From Streptomyces sp. CB09001 (GTDB lineage Bacteria > Actinomycetota > Actinomycetes > Streptomycetales > Streptomycetaceae), in the NCBI RefSeq assembly GCF_003369795.1, contig NZ_CP026730.1:6005001-6069000 (forward strand): a stretch of DNA of 64,000 bases, read 5' to 3'. Shown here one piece after another: positions 1-8,382 of the stretch; position 1 is the stretch's first letter; every line of letters starts with the position of its first letter. A program made the translations under genes and the position numbers. A model generated the notes under the pieces. That model had not been told where the DNA came from. It ran no database searches and saw only the letters and a list, made by a program, of their open reading frames with translations.

Positions 1-1161
1 CCGCATCAGGAAGACGTTGTAGGGCTGCCACTGCGACATCGCGAAGTACAGGTAGGGACTGTTGGAGTCGGCCGACCACGGGTGGATGAACGACCCGTAC
101 AGCTGGGGATGGTCGGCGCCCGACGCGACCACCTGCTTGCCGCTCCACGGCCCCCACGGCGTCGCCGAGGTCCGCATCACGATCGAGCCGCCCGGGTCGT
201 CCAGGTACATCATCACGAACCGGCCGAGATAGCGGCTGTACTGCACGGACAGCTCACCGACCGGACCACCGGCGACCGGCGTCGCGGCGTACGAGTCGGT
301 GACCCAGTCGCCGCCCGTCCAGTACCGGTAGGCGCCGGGCTCCAGGAGCTGACCCTCGGGGACACGGGACAGGTACGCGTCGCCGAACCGGCCGTTCTTG
401 GTGCCGTACAGGTAGACGTAGCCGCCCTGCTTGAGCATGGCCGCCATCTGGAACTTGTTGCCGAAGCCCGCGTCGTTCTGCCAGCGGGCGTCGGCGTCCT
501 TCACCCAGTTCTCGCCGTTGTCGTCCGAGTAGGCGATGCCCGAGTAATTGGTGAACCACTCGCCGCCCTTCGGGCTCCAGCGGCGCACCGACATGTAGTG
601 CATGTACTGCCGGTCGCCGACCGCGATGCCGGCGGTGGGGATGGTGGTCAGCTCGTCGTTGTCGACGCGCTTGCACGGCAGGACCTGCTTGGCGTGGCCC
701 GGACGGTCCGTCGCCATGCTGTCGATGTTCATGCCATCGGCCAGGTCGCGGTCGGCGCTGCGCGCCACCAGGTTGCAACGCCAGTCGAGCGTGGCCGGGT
801 CGCCGACGGCGGCCCCCGGTCCCGTCCAGCCGTTGCCGTACGAGTCACCGAACGCGGTGAGGATCTCGCCCTTTCCGTTGTCCCACATGATGCCGAGGTC
901 GGTCGCCTTCAACTGCCAGCGGACATCGGTGGCGCTGGTGGAGCCCGGCCCGGTCAGCTTGGCCACCCGCTCGGCGCGCGACAGCACACCGGCGGCCTTG
1001 ACGTCGGCGGTGGTGACCGCCTCGGTGGTCACGCCCGGTGCCTTGTCGTGGCCGGGCGGGGGTGCGGACGACGCGGTACCCGCGCCGGCGAACAGGGAGC
1101 CGATGACCAGCGAGGCCAGCGACAGTGCGGCCGGGAGGAGTCTCCCGGGTCTGCGATTCAC
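1..1161 (-). CDS. secreted DUF4185-family protein (GH183-like), 3' end outside window
   Basis: First 387 residues of a secreted protein that continues past the left edge. The GTG start follows an AAAGGA-type ribosome site. A signal peptide covers residues 1 to about 33 (hydrophobic LLPAALSLASLVIGSLF, then an SSA cleavage site). The rest resembles the DUF4185 beta-propeller: ATDLGIMWDN and TAFGDSYG near residues 86-108, then repeated W/Y-rich blades such as YSDDNGENW. Some DUF4185 members were characterised as endo-D-arabinanases (GH183), so an extracellular glycan hydrolase is likely; the substrate is inferred. Third gene of a minus-strand operon, 25 bases after the M23 gene. Confidence 0.8.
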   Translation of the reverse strand, partial: MNRRPGRLLPAALSLASLVIGSLFAGAGTASSAPPPGHDKAPGVTTEAVTTADVKAAGVLSRAERVAKLTGPGSTSATDVRWQLKATDLGIMWDNGKGEILTAFGDSYGNGWTGPGAAVGDPATLDWRCNLVARSADRDLADGMNIDSMATDRPGHAKQVLPCKRVDNDELTTIPTAGIAVGDRQYMHYMSVRRWSPKGGEWFTNYSGIAYSDDNGENWVKDADARWQNDAGFGNKFQMAAMLKQGGYVYLYGTKNGRFGDAYLSRVPEGQLLEPGAYRYWTGGDWVTDSYAATPVAGGPVGELSVQYSRYLGRFVMMYLDDPGGSIVMRTSATPWGPWSGKQVVASGADHPQLYGSFIHPWSADSNSPYLYFAMSQWQPYNVFLMR

Positions 1162-1186
1162 CAGAGGTTCCTTTCGTACTGGTCGG

Positions 1187-2680
1187 TCAGAGGCTGGTTT
1201 CGCCGGGGGTGCCGAAGAAGTCGTGCCATGCGCGGCCGTCGACGAAGGCGTTGGTGCCGTTGGAGACGGACACGTAGACGTCGGCTTCGGTGTTGTGGGT
1301 GAAGGTGACGATGTCGTCCTTGCCGTCGCCGTCGTAGTCGCCGACGTAGGGGAATTCGCCGGTGGGGGAGAAGAAGTCGTTCCAGCGGGCGCCGGGGCCG
1401 TACTTGTTTCCGTCGGACAGGGCGACGTAGACGTCGGATTCGGTGCCTTGGGTGAAGGCGATGATGTCGTCCTTCTTGTCGCCGTTCACGTCGCCGATGC
1501 GGGGGAGTTCTCCGGCCGGGGCGAAGTGGTCGTGGACGAGCCGGCCGGTGCCGAAGGCGTCCTTGCCGTTGGACAGGGCGACATACACGTCCGCGGTGGT
1601 GCCTTGGGTGAAGGTGATGAGGTCGTCGTCTCCGTCGCCGTCGATGTCGCCGAGGGCGGGGAATTCTCCGTTGGGGGAGAAGAAGTCGTGCCAGACGGTG
1701 GCGGGGTGGAAGCCGTCGTTGCCGTTGGAGAGAGCGACGTAGACCTTGGCGTCGGCGTCGTGGGTGAAGGTGACGATGTCGTCGTAGCCGTCGCCGTTGA
1801 CGTCGCCGACGGCGGGGACTTCGCCGCCGGGTGCGAAGTGGTCGTGCCAGATGGTCGCGGTTTCGAAGTTGTTGCCGTTGGAGAGGGCGACGTAGACGTC
1901 GGAGTCGGTGCCCTTGGTGAAGGTGACGACGTCGTCCTTGTGGTCGCCGTTGAAGTCGCCGGTGAGAGGGGTCTCGCCGCCGGGGGCGAAGAAGTCGTGC
2001 CACACCTTCGCCTCGCCGAACCCGGCGCGGGTGGACGGCGCGACGTAGACGTCCGCCTCCGCGTTCTGGGTGAACGTCACGATGTCGTCCACACCGTCAC
2101 CCGTGAAGTCCGTCGGCGAACCGGCGAGCAACGGCTGGGGTGTGCCGCAGTTGCCACTGGTGTGCCGGGCGGCCGTGGCGCTGTAGCGCAGTGCCACGCG
2201 GTCGATCACGATGGGCATGTTCTGGCCGTCGGCCTCCTGCTCGTAGTGCAGGTGGGCGCCGAACGACTCGCCCGTGTTGCCGACCTTGCCCAGCTCGTCG
2301 CCGGTGCGGACGTACTGACCCTTGGCGACGGAGATGCGGTCCAGATGAGCGACCAGGCTGGTCCAGCCGCCGCCGTGGTCGACGCGCACGTAGTTGCCGT
2401 ACCCGGAGCTGTTGGGCATGGGCACCGCGTCGATCACGGTGCCGGAGGCCGAGGCCAGGGCCGGGGTGCCGAGGTCGGCCGAGCCCGCGATGTTGAAGTC
2501 GATCGCGTTGTGGACCTCGGAGGAGTGGTGGTAGTAGTCCCGTCCCTCTCCGCACGGCCAGGGCGCGCGGAAGTCGGGGCGGGGCCCCGCGGCCGAGGCC
2601 GGCTGGGCGGGAAGCAGGAGGGAGCCCAGGGCCAGCACGGCGGTGCCGGCCAGGCCCAGACTGAGCTGCCGTCTTCGCAC
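1187..2680 (-). CDS. secreted M23 metallopeptidase with six FG-GAP/VCBS repeats
   Basis: A 497-residue secreted endopeptidase. I choose the GTG at 2680 because GAGGAAGGA lies just upstream and the protein then starts with a clean signal peptide (MRRRQLSLGLAG to PAQPASA, residue 30). The M23 (LytM/lysostaphin) domain spans about residues 35-170 with zinc ligands HNAID (H57, D61) and HLH (H143, H145) plus H112, so it looks active against peptidoglycan cross-bridges. Residues 187-497 hold six repeats of about 51 residues, each opening with a calcium-type DxNGDxxDD loop and closing near FFxPxGE. These are FG-GAP/VCBS blades, probably an adhesive propeller. It lies between two DUF4185-type genes on the same strand. 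Confidence 0.9.
   Translation of the reverse strand: MRRRQLSLGLAGTAVLALGSLLLPAQPASAAGPRPDFRAPWPCGEGRDYYHHSSEVHNAIDFNIAGSADLGTPALASASGTVIDAVPMPNSSGYGNYVRVDHGGGWTSLVAHLDRISVAKGQYVRTGDELGKVGNTGESFGAHLHYEQEADGQNMPIVIDRVALRYSATAARHTSGNCGTPQPLLAGSPTDFTGDGVDDIVTFTQNAEADVYVAPSTRAGFGEAKVWHDFFAPGGETPLTGDFNGDHKDDVVTFTKGTDSDVYVALSNGNNFETATIWHDHFAPGGEVPAVGDVNGDGYDDIVTFTHDADAKVYVALSNGNDGFHPATVWHDFFSPNGEFPALGDIDGDGDDDLITFTQGTTADVYVALSNGKDAFGTGRLVHDHFAPAGELPRIGDVNGDKKDDIIAFTQGTESDVYVALSDGNKYGPGARWNDFFSPTGEFPYVGDYDGDGKDDIVTFTHNTEADVYVSVSNGTNAFVDGRAWHDFFGTPGETSL
1190..2122 (-). repeat. six tandem ~153-bp FG-GAP repeat units in the M23 gene
   Basis: Six in-frame units of about 51 codons. Each encodes a D-x-N/D-G-D-x-x-D-D calcium loop followed by IVTFT and VYVALS strands. 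The DNA is also conserved between units. Confidence 0.85.
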
Positions 2681-2724
2681 TTCGGAGGTCCTTCCTCGGG
2701 AACGGCGGTCGCCGTCGGTCGGGT

Positions 2725-5394
2725 TCAGAGAGAGGTCTCGCCGGGGAGGCCGAAGAAGTCGTTCCACTTCCTCGACGCCCCGAAGGCGGTGCCGGTCGAG
2801 AGCGCCACGTGCACGTCGGCCCCGGGAGTGTGGTCGAAGGAGACGACGTCGTCCCGGCCGTCCTCGTCGAAGTCACCGACGTACGGGAAGGCGCCGGGGC
2901 CCGAGAACGCCTCGTGCCAGACGCCCTTGGTGACGAAGCCCTCGCCGTCGGACAGGGCGACGCGGACCTCGGCGGCGGCGTCCGCGGTGAAGGAGGCGAT
3001 GTCGTCGAGGCCGTCCCCGTCGAAGTCGCCCACGCGCGGCAGTTCGGCGCCGGGGGAGAAGCCGGTGAGGACCTTGCGCGCGGGCCCGAAGGACGTGCCG
3101 TCGGAGAAGGCGACGTAGACGGCGGCCTCGGTGCCCTTGGCGAAGGTGATGATGTCGTCCTTCTTGTCGCCGTTCACGTCGCCCACGGCCGGGAACTCGC
3201 CACGTGGCGCGAAGTGGTCGTGCCACTTCCCGCCGGTGGAGAAGGACGTGTTGTCGGAGAGGGACACGTAGACGCCGGCGGTGTCGCCCTGGGTGAAGGT
3301 GACGATGTCGTCGGTGCCGTCGCCGTCGAAGTCGCCCACGGCCGGGACCTCGTCGCCGGGTGCGAAGTGGTCGCTCCACTTCTGCCCGGTGGCGAAGGAG
3401 GTGCCGGTGGAGGGCGCGACGTAGACGTCGGCCGTCGACCCCTGGGTGAAGGTGATCGCGTCGTCCTTGTCGTCCCCGTTGAAGTCACCGGTCAGCGGCG
3501 TCTCCCCGGCGGGCGCGAAGTGGTCGTTCCACTTGCCGCCACCGGTGAACGCGGTGCCGTCCGAGGGCGCCGCGTAGACCTCGGCGGCGCTGCCGCCGGT
3601 GAAGGTGACGATGTCGTCCTTGCCGTCACCGGTCACGTCGGTCGGTGAGCCGCCGAGCATCGTGCCGCCCGCGTCGCCGTAGTGGACCTCGAGTTCCGCG
3701 ATCGAGGTGAAGGTCCGGTCGCCGCCCGGCCGCCCGACGATCCGCACGCCGTCGCCCGCCGTCGGGTCGAAGGAGAAGGTGTAGGTCCGGTGCGGGCCCG
3801 CGGAGCTGCCGTACGGGTAGTCGGGACCCACGCGCTGCCCGGAGACGTCCACCCACCGGTTGTCGCGCCGTACCTGCACCCTCAGGTCGGCCGCGAACCA
3901 GCCGCCGTCGGCGAACATGCCACCGGTGGTGTAGGTGACCCTGTTCATCATGTACTGGCGCGGCCAGGTGTAGCCCCACCAGCTCTCCGTCTTGCGCTCG
4001 TCGTTCCAGTCGTCCTCGCTCTGGTCGCGGTTGCCGTCGGCGTAGTACCCGTCCTTGCCGAAGTGGGTGGCCCGCTGGACGGGCACGGTACCGGGCTCGC
4101 GGGCGAGGTTGCGGCTCGGGTCGGCGGCGTTGTCCGGGACGGTGTCGCGGCGCGGTTCCAGACGCAGCTTCCGCAGCGAGAAGGTGTACGCCCAGTGGTC
4201 GCCGGCCGGGTAACCGCCGCCGCAGGGACAGACGTTGGACTGGAGCCACATCGACTTGCCGTCGGCGCTGATGTACTTGGAGGGGATGGTGGTCGCGTAG
4301 CCGCCGTGCTTGGTGTGGGTCCACGGGTAGCCGCCGAAGTCCTTGGTCGCGAAGTGCTTCCAGGGGCCCCAGGGGGTCGGGGACTCGTAGAACTCGAAGG
4401 TGTACTCGGTCCACGAGGTGTAGACGTACCGGTCGAGCGGCTTGTTGTAGACCACGCCGCCCTGCCCGAGAACGGTCATGTTCCGCGCCCGGCCGGGAGT
4501 GAACACGTCCTGGTACACGCGGCGGTCGTCGTGGAGGGCCGGCTGCCGCCGGGCGATGTCCGCGGACCAGACCGGGTTGCCGGAGGCGTCCGTACCGGAG
4601 GCGTACTGCCAGGCGTTCCCGTCCATGACGGAATTCTTGTGCACGCGGGCCAGGTACAGGTCGACCGGGTCGGGGACGGTGTCGTCGAAGGAGTCCCGCC
4701 AGTTGTGGTCCAGGCCGTACGCGTAGACGTAGTCGTCGGGGGCGTTGGCGTAGTTCTTGCCGTAGTCCAGGAACATCACCGTGGTGAAGACGCCGCCGCC
4801 GAACATGGGGCGGTTGCGGTCCCAGGTCCAGGTGCGGCCCTTGTCGGTGGACCTGGCGATCGTCGCGGCCGGGGCGTCGTTGAAGTCGTGCGCCAGGTCC
4901 TGCACCGCGAGGTAGAGGTCGCCGTTCACGCAGGCCATGCCGGTGGGCTTGCGGTTGTGGCCGGCGTTCCATATCTGGCCGACGTCCGTGGAGAGCTGGG
5001 TGCCGCTCAGCCCGCCGGGCATGCCGGAGATCTTCGCCACGCCGATGTCGCTGCCGACCGTGCCGAAGCCGACCCCGTCGCCGTACGCGGTGTACACGCT
5101 GTCGTCGTCGGCCCAGCAGTTGGGCCAGAGGTCACCGTGGTCCCGGTTGTCGCCGGCCGCGGGGGCACCCACGGAGGCGGCGGGGTCCACCGCGACGGTC
5201 GAGAAGAAGTCGCCGGCCGGAGGGGACCCGGCGGCGAGGGCGGAGGCCCGTACGGCGGGTGGCTCCGGAACCGGGGCGTCCGCGGCCGTGCTCGACGGCA
5301 AGGCGGTCAGCACCATACCGAGGGCGACGGAGGCTGTGGCCAGGGCACGGCTCAGGACCCTCGCGGGTCCGCGAGGTGGGACGGATCTGGGCAT
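2725..5394 (-). CDS. secreted DUF4185-like protein with discoidin-like domain and six FG-GAP repeats
   Basis: First gene of the secreted-enzyme operon, 889 residues. Signal peptide about residues 1-38 ending SSTAADA. Residues 65-420 resemble a DUF4185/sialidase-like propeller (CWADDDSVYTAYGDGVGFG, then STDKGRTWTW and TPWGPWKHF blade motifs). Residues about 440-575 look like an F5/8-type C (discoidin) carbohydrate-binding beta-sandwich (NRVTYTTGG, FTSIAELEVHYG). Residues 585-889 are six FG-GAP repeats of about 51 residues, almost the same set as in the next gene, ending in the shared GETSL tail. The DUF4185 call is weaker here than for the gene at the left edge. Probably a cell-surface or extracellular glycan-degrading enzyme; substrate unknown. 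Confidence 0.8.
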   Translation of the reverse strand: MPRSVPPRGPARVLSRALATASVALGMVLTALPSSTAADAPVPEPPAVRASALAAGSPPAGDFFSTVAVDPAASVGAPAAGDNRDHGDLWPNCWADDDSVYTAYGDGVGFGTVGSDIGVAKISGMPGGLSGTQLSTDVGQIWNAGHNRKPTGMACVNGDLYLAVQDLAHDFNDAPAATIARSTDKGRTWTWDRNRPMFGGGVFTTVMFLDYGKNYANAPDDYVYAYGLDHNWRDSFDDTVPDPVDLYLARVHKNSVMDGNAWQYASGTDASGNPVWSADIARRQPALHDDRRVYQDVFTPGRARNMTVLGQGGVVYNKPLDRYVYTSWTEYTFEFYESPTPWGPWKHFATKDFGGYPWTHTKHGGYATTIPSKYISADGKSMWLQSNVCPCGGGYPAGDHWAYTFSLRKLRLEPRRDTVPDNAADPSRNLAREPGTVPVQRATHFGKDGYYADGNRDQSEDDWNDERKTESWWGYTWPRQYMMNRVTYTTGGMFADGGWFAADLRVQVRRDNRWVDVSGQRVGPDYPYGSSAGPHRTYTFSFDPTAGDGVRIVGRPGGDRTFTSIAELEVHYGDAGGTMLGGSPTDVTGDGKDDIVTFTGGSAAEVYAAPSDGTAFTGGGKWNDHFAPAGETPLTGDFNGDDKDDAITFTQGSTADVYVAPSTGTSFATGQKWSDHFAPGDEVPAVGDFDGDGTDDIVTFTQGDTAGVYVSLSDNTSFSTGGKWHDHFAPRGEFPAVGDVNGDKKDDIITFAKGTEAAVYVAFSDGTSFGPARKVLTGFSPGAELPRVGDFDGDGLDDIASFTADAAAEVRVALSDGEGFVTKGVWHEAFSGPGAFPYVGDFDEDGRDDVVSFDHTPGADVHVALSTGTAFGASRKWNDFFGLPGETSL
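2728..3642 (-). repeat. six tandem ~153-bp FG-GAP repeat units in the discoidin/DUF4185-like gene
   Basis: Six in-frame units of about 51 codons, closely related to the array in the adjacent M23 gene. The last units of both arrays end almost identically, in GETSL. Confidence 0.85.
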
Positions 5395-5433
5395 GGGACT
5401 TCGCTCCCGGTGCGACTCGGGTCGGCCAGCTTG

Positions 5434-5445
5434 GAAATCGATTTC
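5434..5445. promoter_or_regulatory. palindromic operator overlapping the predicted transcription start
   Basis: GAAATCGATTTC is a perfect 12-base palindrome with a central CG, the style of LacI-family operators in Streptomyces carbohydrate genes. It sits at the predicted start point of the secreted-enzyme operon, as expected for repression. No LacI-type gene is in the window. Confidence 0.6.
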
Positions 5446-5479
5446 AGCGGACGGTACTAGGGCGCTGTGGGTGCGTCAA
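5445..5479 (-). promoter_or_regulatory. HrdB-type promoter of the secreted-enzyme operon
   Basis: On the minus strand TTGACG (5474-5479) and TACCGT (5451-5456) are separated by 17 bases, a good match to the vegetative TTGACN/TANNNT pattern. Transcription would start near 5445, about 50 bases before the ATG at 5394. Confidence 0.6.
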
Positions 5480-5610
5480 CTGGGCTGTCGAGCCGCGATG
5501 TTGGGCGCAAATCGGGAGGAAGGGCCGCTTTGCTGCGACATGCGGTGCGGGAAGGTCGGAGCCTGGATCGACCGCGCGAGATCGCCGCCGCGGTCTGGGG
5601 ACGTGTACGT

Positions 5611-5622
5611 GAAATGGATTTC
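5611..5622. promoter_or_regulatory. second copy of the operator-like palindrome
   Basis: GAAATGGATTTC differs by one base from the palindrome at 5434 and lies 177 bases away in the same intergenic region. It may be an auxiliary site for looping, or may control the lipoprotein gene at 5700. The rest of 5395-5699 (305 bases) shows no gene. Confidence 0.4.
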
Positions 5623-5699
5623 TCGAACACCGGAAGTCACCCGGGACCGAAGTGGCCGGGGCTGCACGGCGTGGAACGCCGGTGCGGCAGGATGGCCGC

Positions 5700-6395
5700 A
5701 TGATCCGTCATGCGCGCGTCCTGCCGGTGCTGTTGCTGGCCCCGCTGCTGCTCACCGCCTGCGGCTCCGAGAAGGCGGACGCGGGCGCACCGTCCGGGGC
5801 CGCCTCCGCAACGGTTCCGGAGGAGACCCCGGCGGAGGCAGCGGCCGAGGCGCCGGCCGAGGCGCCGGGTGAAGGCGAACTGACCGTCCGCGCCCAGGCG
5901 ATGGGTGTGGCCCCCGAGCTGGTCTACGTCACCGAGGCCCCCGGTTTCACCCTCGCCCAGCAGTCCGTCGGCGTCCTCGGCGACGACGGCTTCTCCGCCA
6001 CCTGGGTCGACGGCACGACCAACGCGCTGCTACGGCTCGCCGTCGACCGGGGCTCGATCACCGCCGGCACCTGCCCCGAGCAGCCCGTCGGCGACATGTC
6101 CGGTGAGCACACCACCTGCGAGCGCGACGGTGACGCCTGGTACCGCACCGGCGCCGGACGGCACGAGTACGCGCTGCCCGAGGAGGGACACGTCGTACGC
6201 GTCTCCGCCGAACAGGACGCCGTACCGCGCGACGTCCTGCGCGCGGCCGCCCTGGCCGCCCACCGCCCCGACGCCGCCGAGACCGACCGGCTCCTGCCCT
6301 CCGCCGAACCCGCGCCCGCCACGCCGGTCGAGCGCGGCGACCTGCCGCCGTTCGGCGACGGGGCCCCCGACAACAACGTGGACGCGGGCGGCTGA
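5700..6395 (+). CDS. conserved lipoprotein
   Basis: A 231-residue lipoprotein of unknown function. The ATG at 5700 gives a clean lipoprotein signal peptide with lipobox LLTAC around residue 20. An Ala/Glu/Pro-rich linker follows (residues 30-60), then a small domain with CPEQPVGDM and HTTCERDGD; its two cysteines could form a disulfide. It is divergent from the secreted-enzyme operon. No family recognised. Confidence 0.8.
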   Translation: MIRHARVLPVLLLAPLLLTACGSEKADAGAPSGAASATVPEETPAEAAAEAPAEAPGEGELTVRAQAMGVAPELVYVTEAPGFTLAQQSVGVLGDDGFSATWVDGTTNALLRLAVDRGSITAGTCPEQPVGDMSGEHTTCERDGDAWYRTGAGRHEYALPEEGHVVRVSAEQDAVPRDVLRAAALAAHRPDAAETDRLLPSAEPAPATPVERGDLPPFGDGAPDNNVDAGG

Positions 6396-6416
6396 CCCTG
6401 CGCCCCGGCGACACGG

Positions 6417-6731
6417 TTACGGCGTGAAGGACGCCACCGTGTCCAGACCGGCCTGCCGCAGTGTCCGGTGGACGGCCGGGCGGGCACCCCGGACGGTAAG
6501 GGCGACCGGCTCCGGCGTGCGCGTCACCGTCCGCAGCAGCGCGTACGCGCAGGCCAGGTCGATGTGGTCCAGGCCGCTCATCTCCAGGGTCCAGGCCCCC
6601 GGCTCGCGCAGCCGCGGGTCGAGGAGCAGCTCCTCCAGCACGCCCAGCGCGGGCGCGTCCAGGTCTCCGGAGAAGGCCAGTACCGCGTGCTGCCCGTCGG
6701 CCTCGGCGATCCTTACGGGTGCGTCCGTCAC
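6417..6731 (-). CDS. STAS-domain protein, anti-sigma-factor-antagonist-like
   Basis: A 104-residue single STAS domain of the SpoIIAA/RsbV fold, ending 22 bases from the convergent lipoprotein gene. Such proteins bind RsbW-type kinases and release sigma factors. The loop that normally carries the phosphorylated serine (DSSG or DSxG) reads HIDLACAY, so that serine is missing; it may be constitutively active or have another partner. No kinase gene is adjacent, but two RsbW-like ATPases lie elsewhere in the window. Confidence 0.75.
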   Translation of the reverse strand: MTDAPVRIAEADGQHAVLAFSGDLDAPALGVLEELLLDPRLREPGAWTLEMSGLDHIDLACAYALLRTVTRTPEPVALTVRGARPAVHRTLRQAGLDTVASFTP

Positions 6732-6873
6732 GGCAGCCTCCTCGGTCGCGCATCGCGTGCGTGGTCTCCATTGTCCCTCAGCCGTGGCGGCCGGGGCCTC
6801 CCGGAATAGATCCCCGGTCGTGTGGCGCTATGCCTTGAGCGGTACGAGAGTGCGGCGAAGGGCTGGTGGGCGC

Positions 6874-8382
6874 ATGCGGTCAGGCCAGACGAACCCCGTG
6901 GTCAGGACGGTTCACGGCGCGGCACGCGGCAGGTACGAGCACGGTGTCGCCGTCTTTCGCGGCATCCCCTACGCGGCGCCCCCCTTCGGGCCGGGCCGTT
7001 TCCGCCCGCCCGTACCCCCCGAGCCGTGGGACGGCGTCCGCGACGCGGGCTCCTTCGGCCCCACGGCCCCGAAACCGCCGTACTCCGAGGCCTTCGCCCG
7101 GTACCTGTCCGACCCGGCGATCCTGGGCGACGACTGCCTCAACCTCAACGTCTGGACCCCCGAGCCCGGCCCCGGCGCCCGCCTGCCGGTCCTGGTCTGG
7201 CTGCACGGCGGCGCGCTGACCAGGGGCTCCTCCGCCGTACCGGTCTACGACGGCAGCACCTTCGCCCGGGACGGCGTGGTCTGCGTGTCGATCAACTACC
7301 GACTGGGTGTGGAGGGCTACGGCCTGTTCCCGGACGCCCCCGCCAACGCCGGACTGCGCGACCAGATCGCCGCCCTCCAGTGGGTGCGGGACTCCATCGC
7401 GGCCTTCGGCGGCGACCCCGACCGGGTCACCGTCGCCGGGCAGTCCGCGGGCGCCATCAGCACCGGCGCGCTCCTCGCCGCACCCGCGGCCCGGGGGCTC
7501 TTCCGGCGCGCCGTGCTCCAGAGCGGCGCACCCGAGGCGACCGACCGCGACAAGGTGCGGCGCATGGTCCGCCGCATGGCCGCCCGCCTCAAGATCCCCG
7601 CCACCGCCGAGGCCTTCGCCGCCGCCGACCGCCAGCAGCTGCTGCGGGCCCAGGCCGAGGTGGGCCGGTTCAGCAGCCCCGTACTCGGCGGCCCCGGGTT
7701 CGGCCTCGTCGTCGACGGCGACGTGCTGCCCCGCGACCCGCTGGAGGCGCTCGTCGACGGCGATGCGGCACCCGGCGTCGACCTCATGCTGGGCTGGACC
7801 CGCGACGAGTACCGGCTCTGGCTCGTCCCGGGCGGCCTCGTCGAACGCGTCGACCGCCTCGGCGCGGTCGCCCTCGCGGGTGCCCGCGCCCGCTGCCACT
7901 GCGGCAACGAGGTGATCCGCGGCTACCGCGCGCTGCGCCCCGACGCGGGGGCCGCCGAGACCGTGGGCCAGCTGGTCACCGACCACCTGCTCCGCATCCC
8001 GATGCACCGCGTGGCCGACGCGCGTCCCGGGTCCACGTACGTCTACGAGTTCGCCTGGCCGTCGAATCTGCCCGACCTCGGCGCCTGCCACGCCCTGGAA
8101 CTCGGCTTCGTCTTCGACTCCGGCGACGGCCCCGACACACGCAGGCTCGCGGGCGAGGGGGCGCCGCAGGAGCTGGCCGACGCGATGCACGGGGCGTGGG
8201 TGCGGTTCGCGGAGTCCGGCGACCCCGGGTGGGAGGCGTGGGACGCCGCGCATCCCGTACGGGTCTTCGGCGACGGCGTCCCGCACACGGCCTTCGGCCC
8301 GCTGGACGCCGAGTACGACCTGTGGAAGGCCGACGTCACCGGGCCCCGAGGAACGCGGCCCAGGCGTCTGGCCCGACGGTGA
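6874..8382 (+). CDS. type-B carboxylesterase / para-nitrobenzyl esterase family
   Basis: A 502-residue alpha/beta hydrolase of the carboxylesterase-lipase family, probably cytoplasmic since no signal peptide is seen. The oxyanion-hole motif HGGAL is near residue 111, the nucleophile is S191 in GQSAGA, the acid is probably the Glu of WTRDEY near residue 312, and the His is in CHALELGF near residue 405, so the triad looks complete. The ATG at 6874 is chosen because the esterase fold begins at once (TVHGAARG, FRGIPYA). The 3' end overlaps the convergent DUF397 gene by 47 bases. Confidence 0.88.
   Translation: MRSGQTNPVVRTVHGAARGRYEHGVAVFRGIPYAAPPFGPGRFRPPVPPEPWDGVRDAGSFGPTAPKPPYSEAFARYLSDPAILGDDCLNLNVWTPEPGPGARLPVLVWLHGGALTRGSSAVPVYDGSTFARDGVVCVSINYRLGVEGYGLFPDAPANAGLRDQIAALQWVRDSIAAFGGDPDRVTVAGQSAGAISTGALLAAPAARGLFRRAVLQSGAPEATDRDKVRRMVRRMAARLKIPATAEAFAAADRQQLLRAQAEVGRFSSPVLGGPGFGLVVDGDVLPRDPLEALVDGDAAPGVDLMLGWTRDEYRLWLVPGGLVERVDRLGAVALAGARARCHCGNEVIRGYRALRPDAGAAETVGQLVTDHLLRIPMHRVADARPGSTYVYEFAWPSNLPDLGACHALELGFVFDSGDGPDTRRLAGEGAPQELADAMHGAWVRFAESGDPGWEAWDAAHPVRVFGDGVPHTAFGPLDAEYDLWKADVTGPRGTRPRRLARR

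Noticed and set aside
602..3118. 838-codon plus-strand open frame
   Set aside because: Antisense to the M23 and discoidin/DUF4185-like genes; repetitive Val/Gly/Glu composition mirrors the FG-GAP repeats, and no start site is convincing.
3682..5460. 592-codon plus-strand open frame
   Set aside because: Antisense shadow of the DUF4185/discoidin-like gene; Val/Gly/Ala-rich without motifs.
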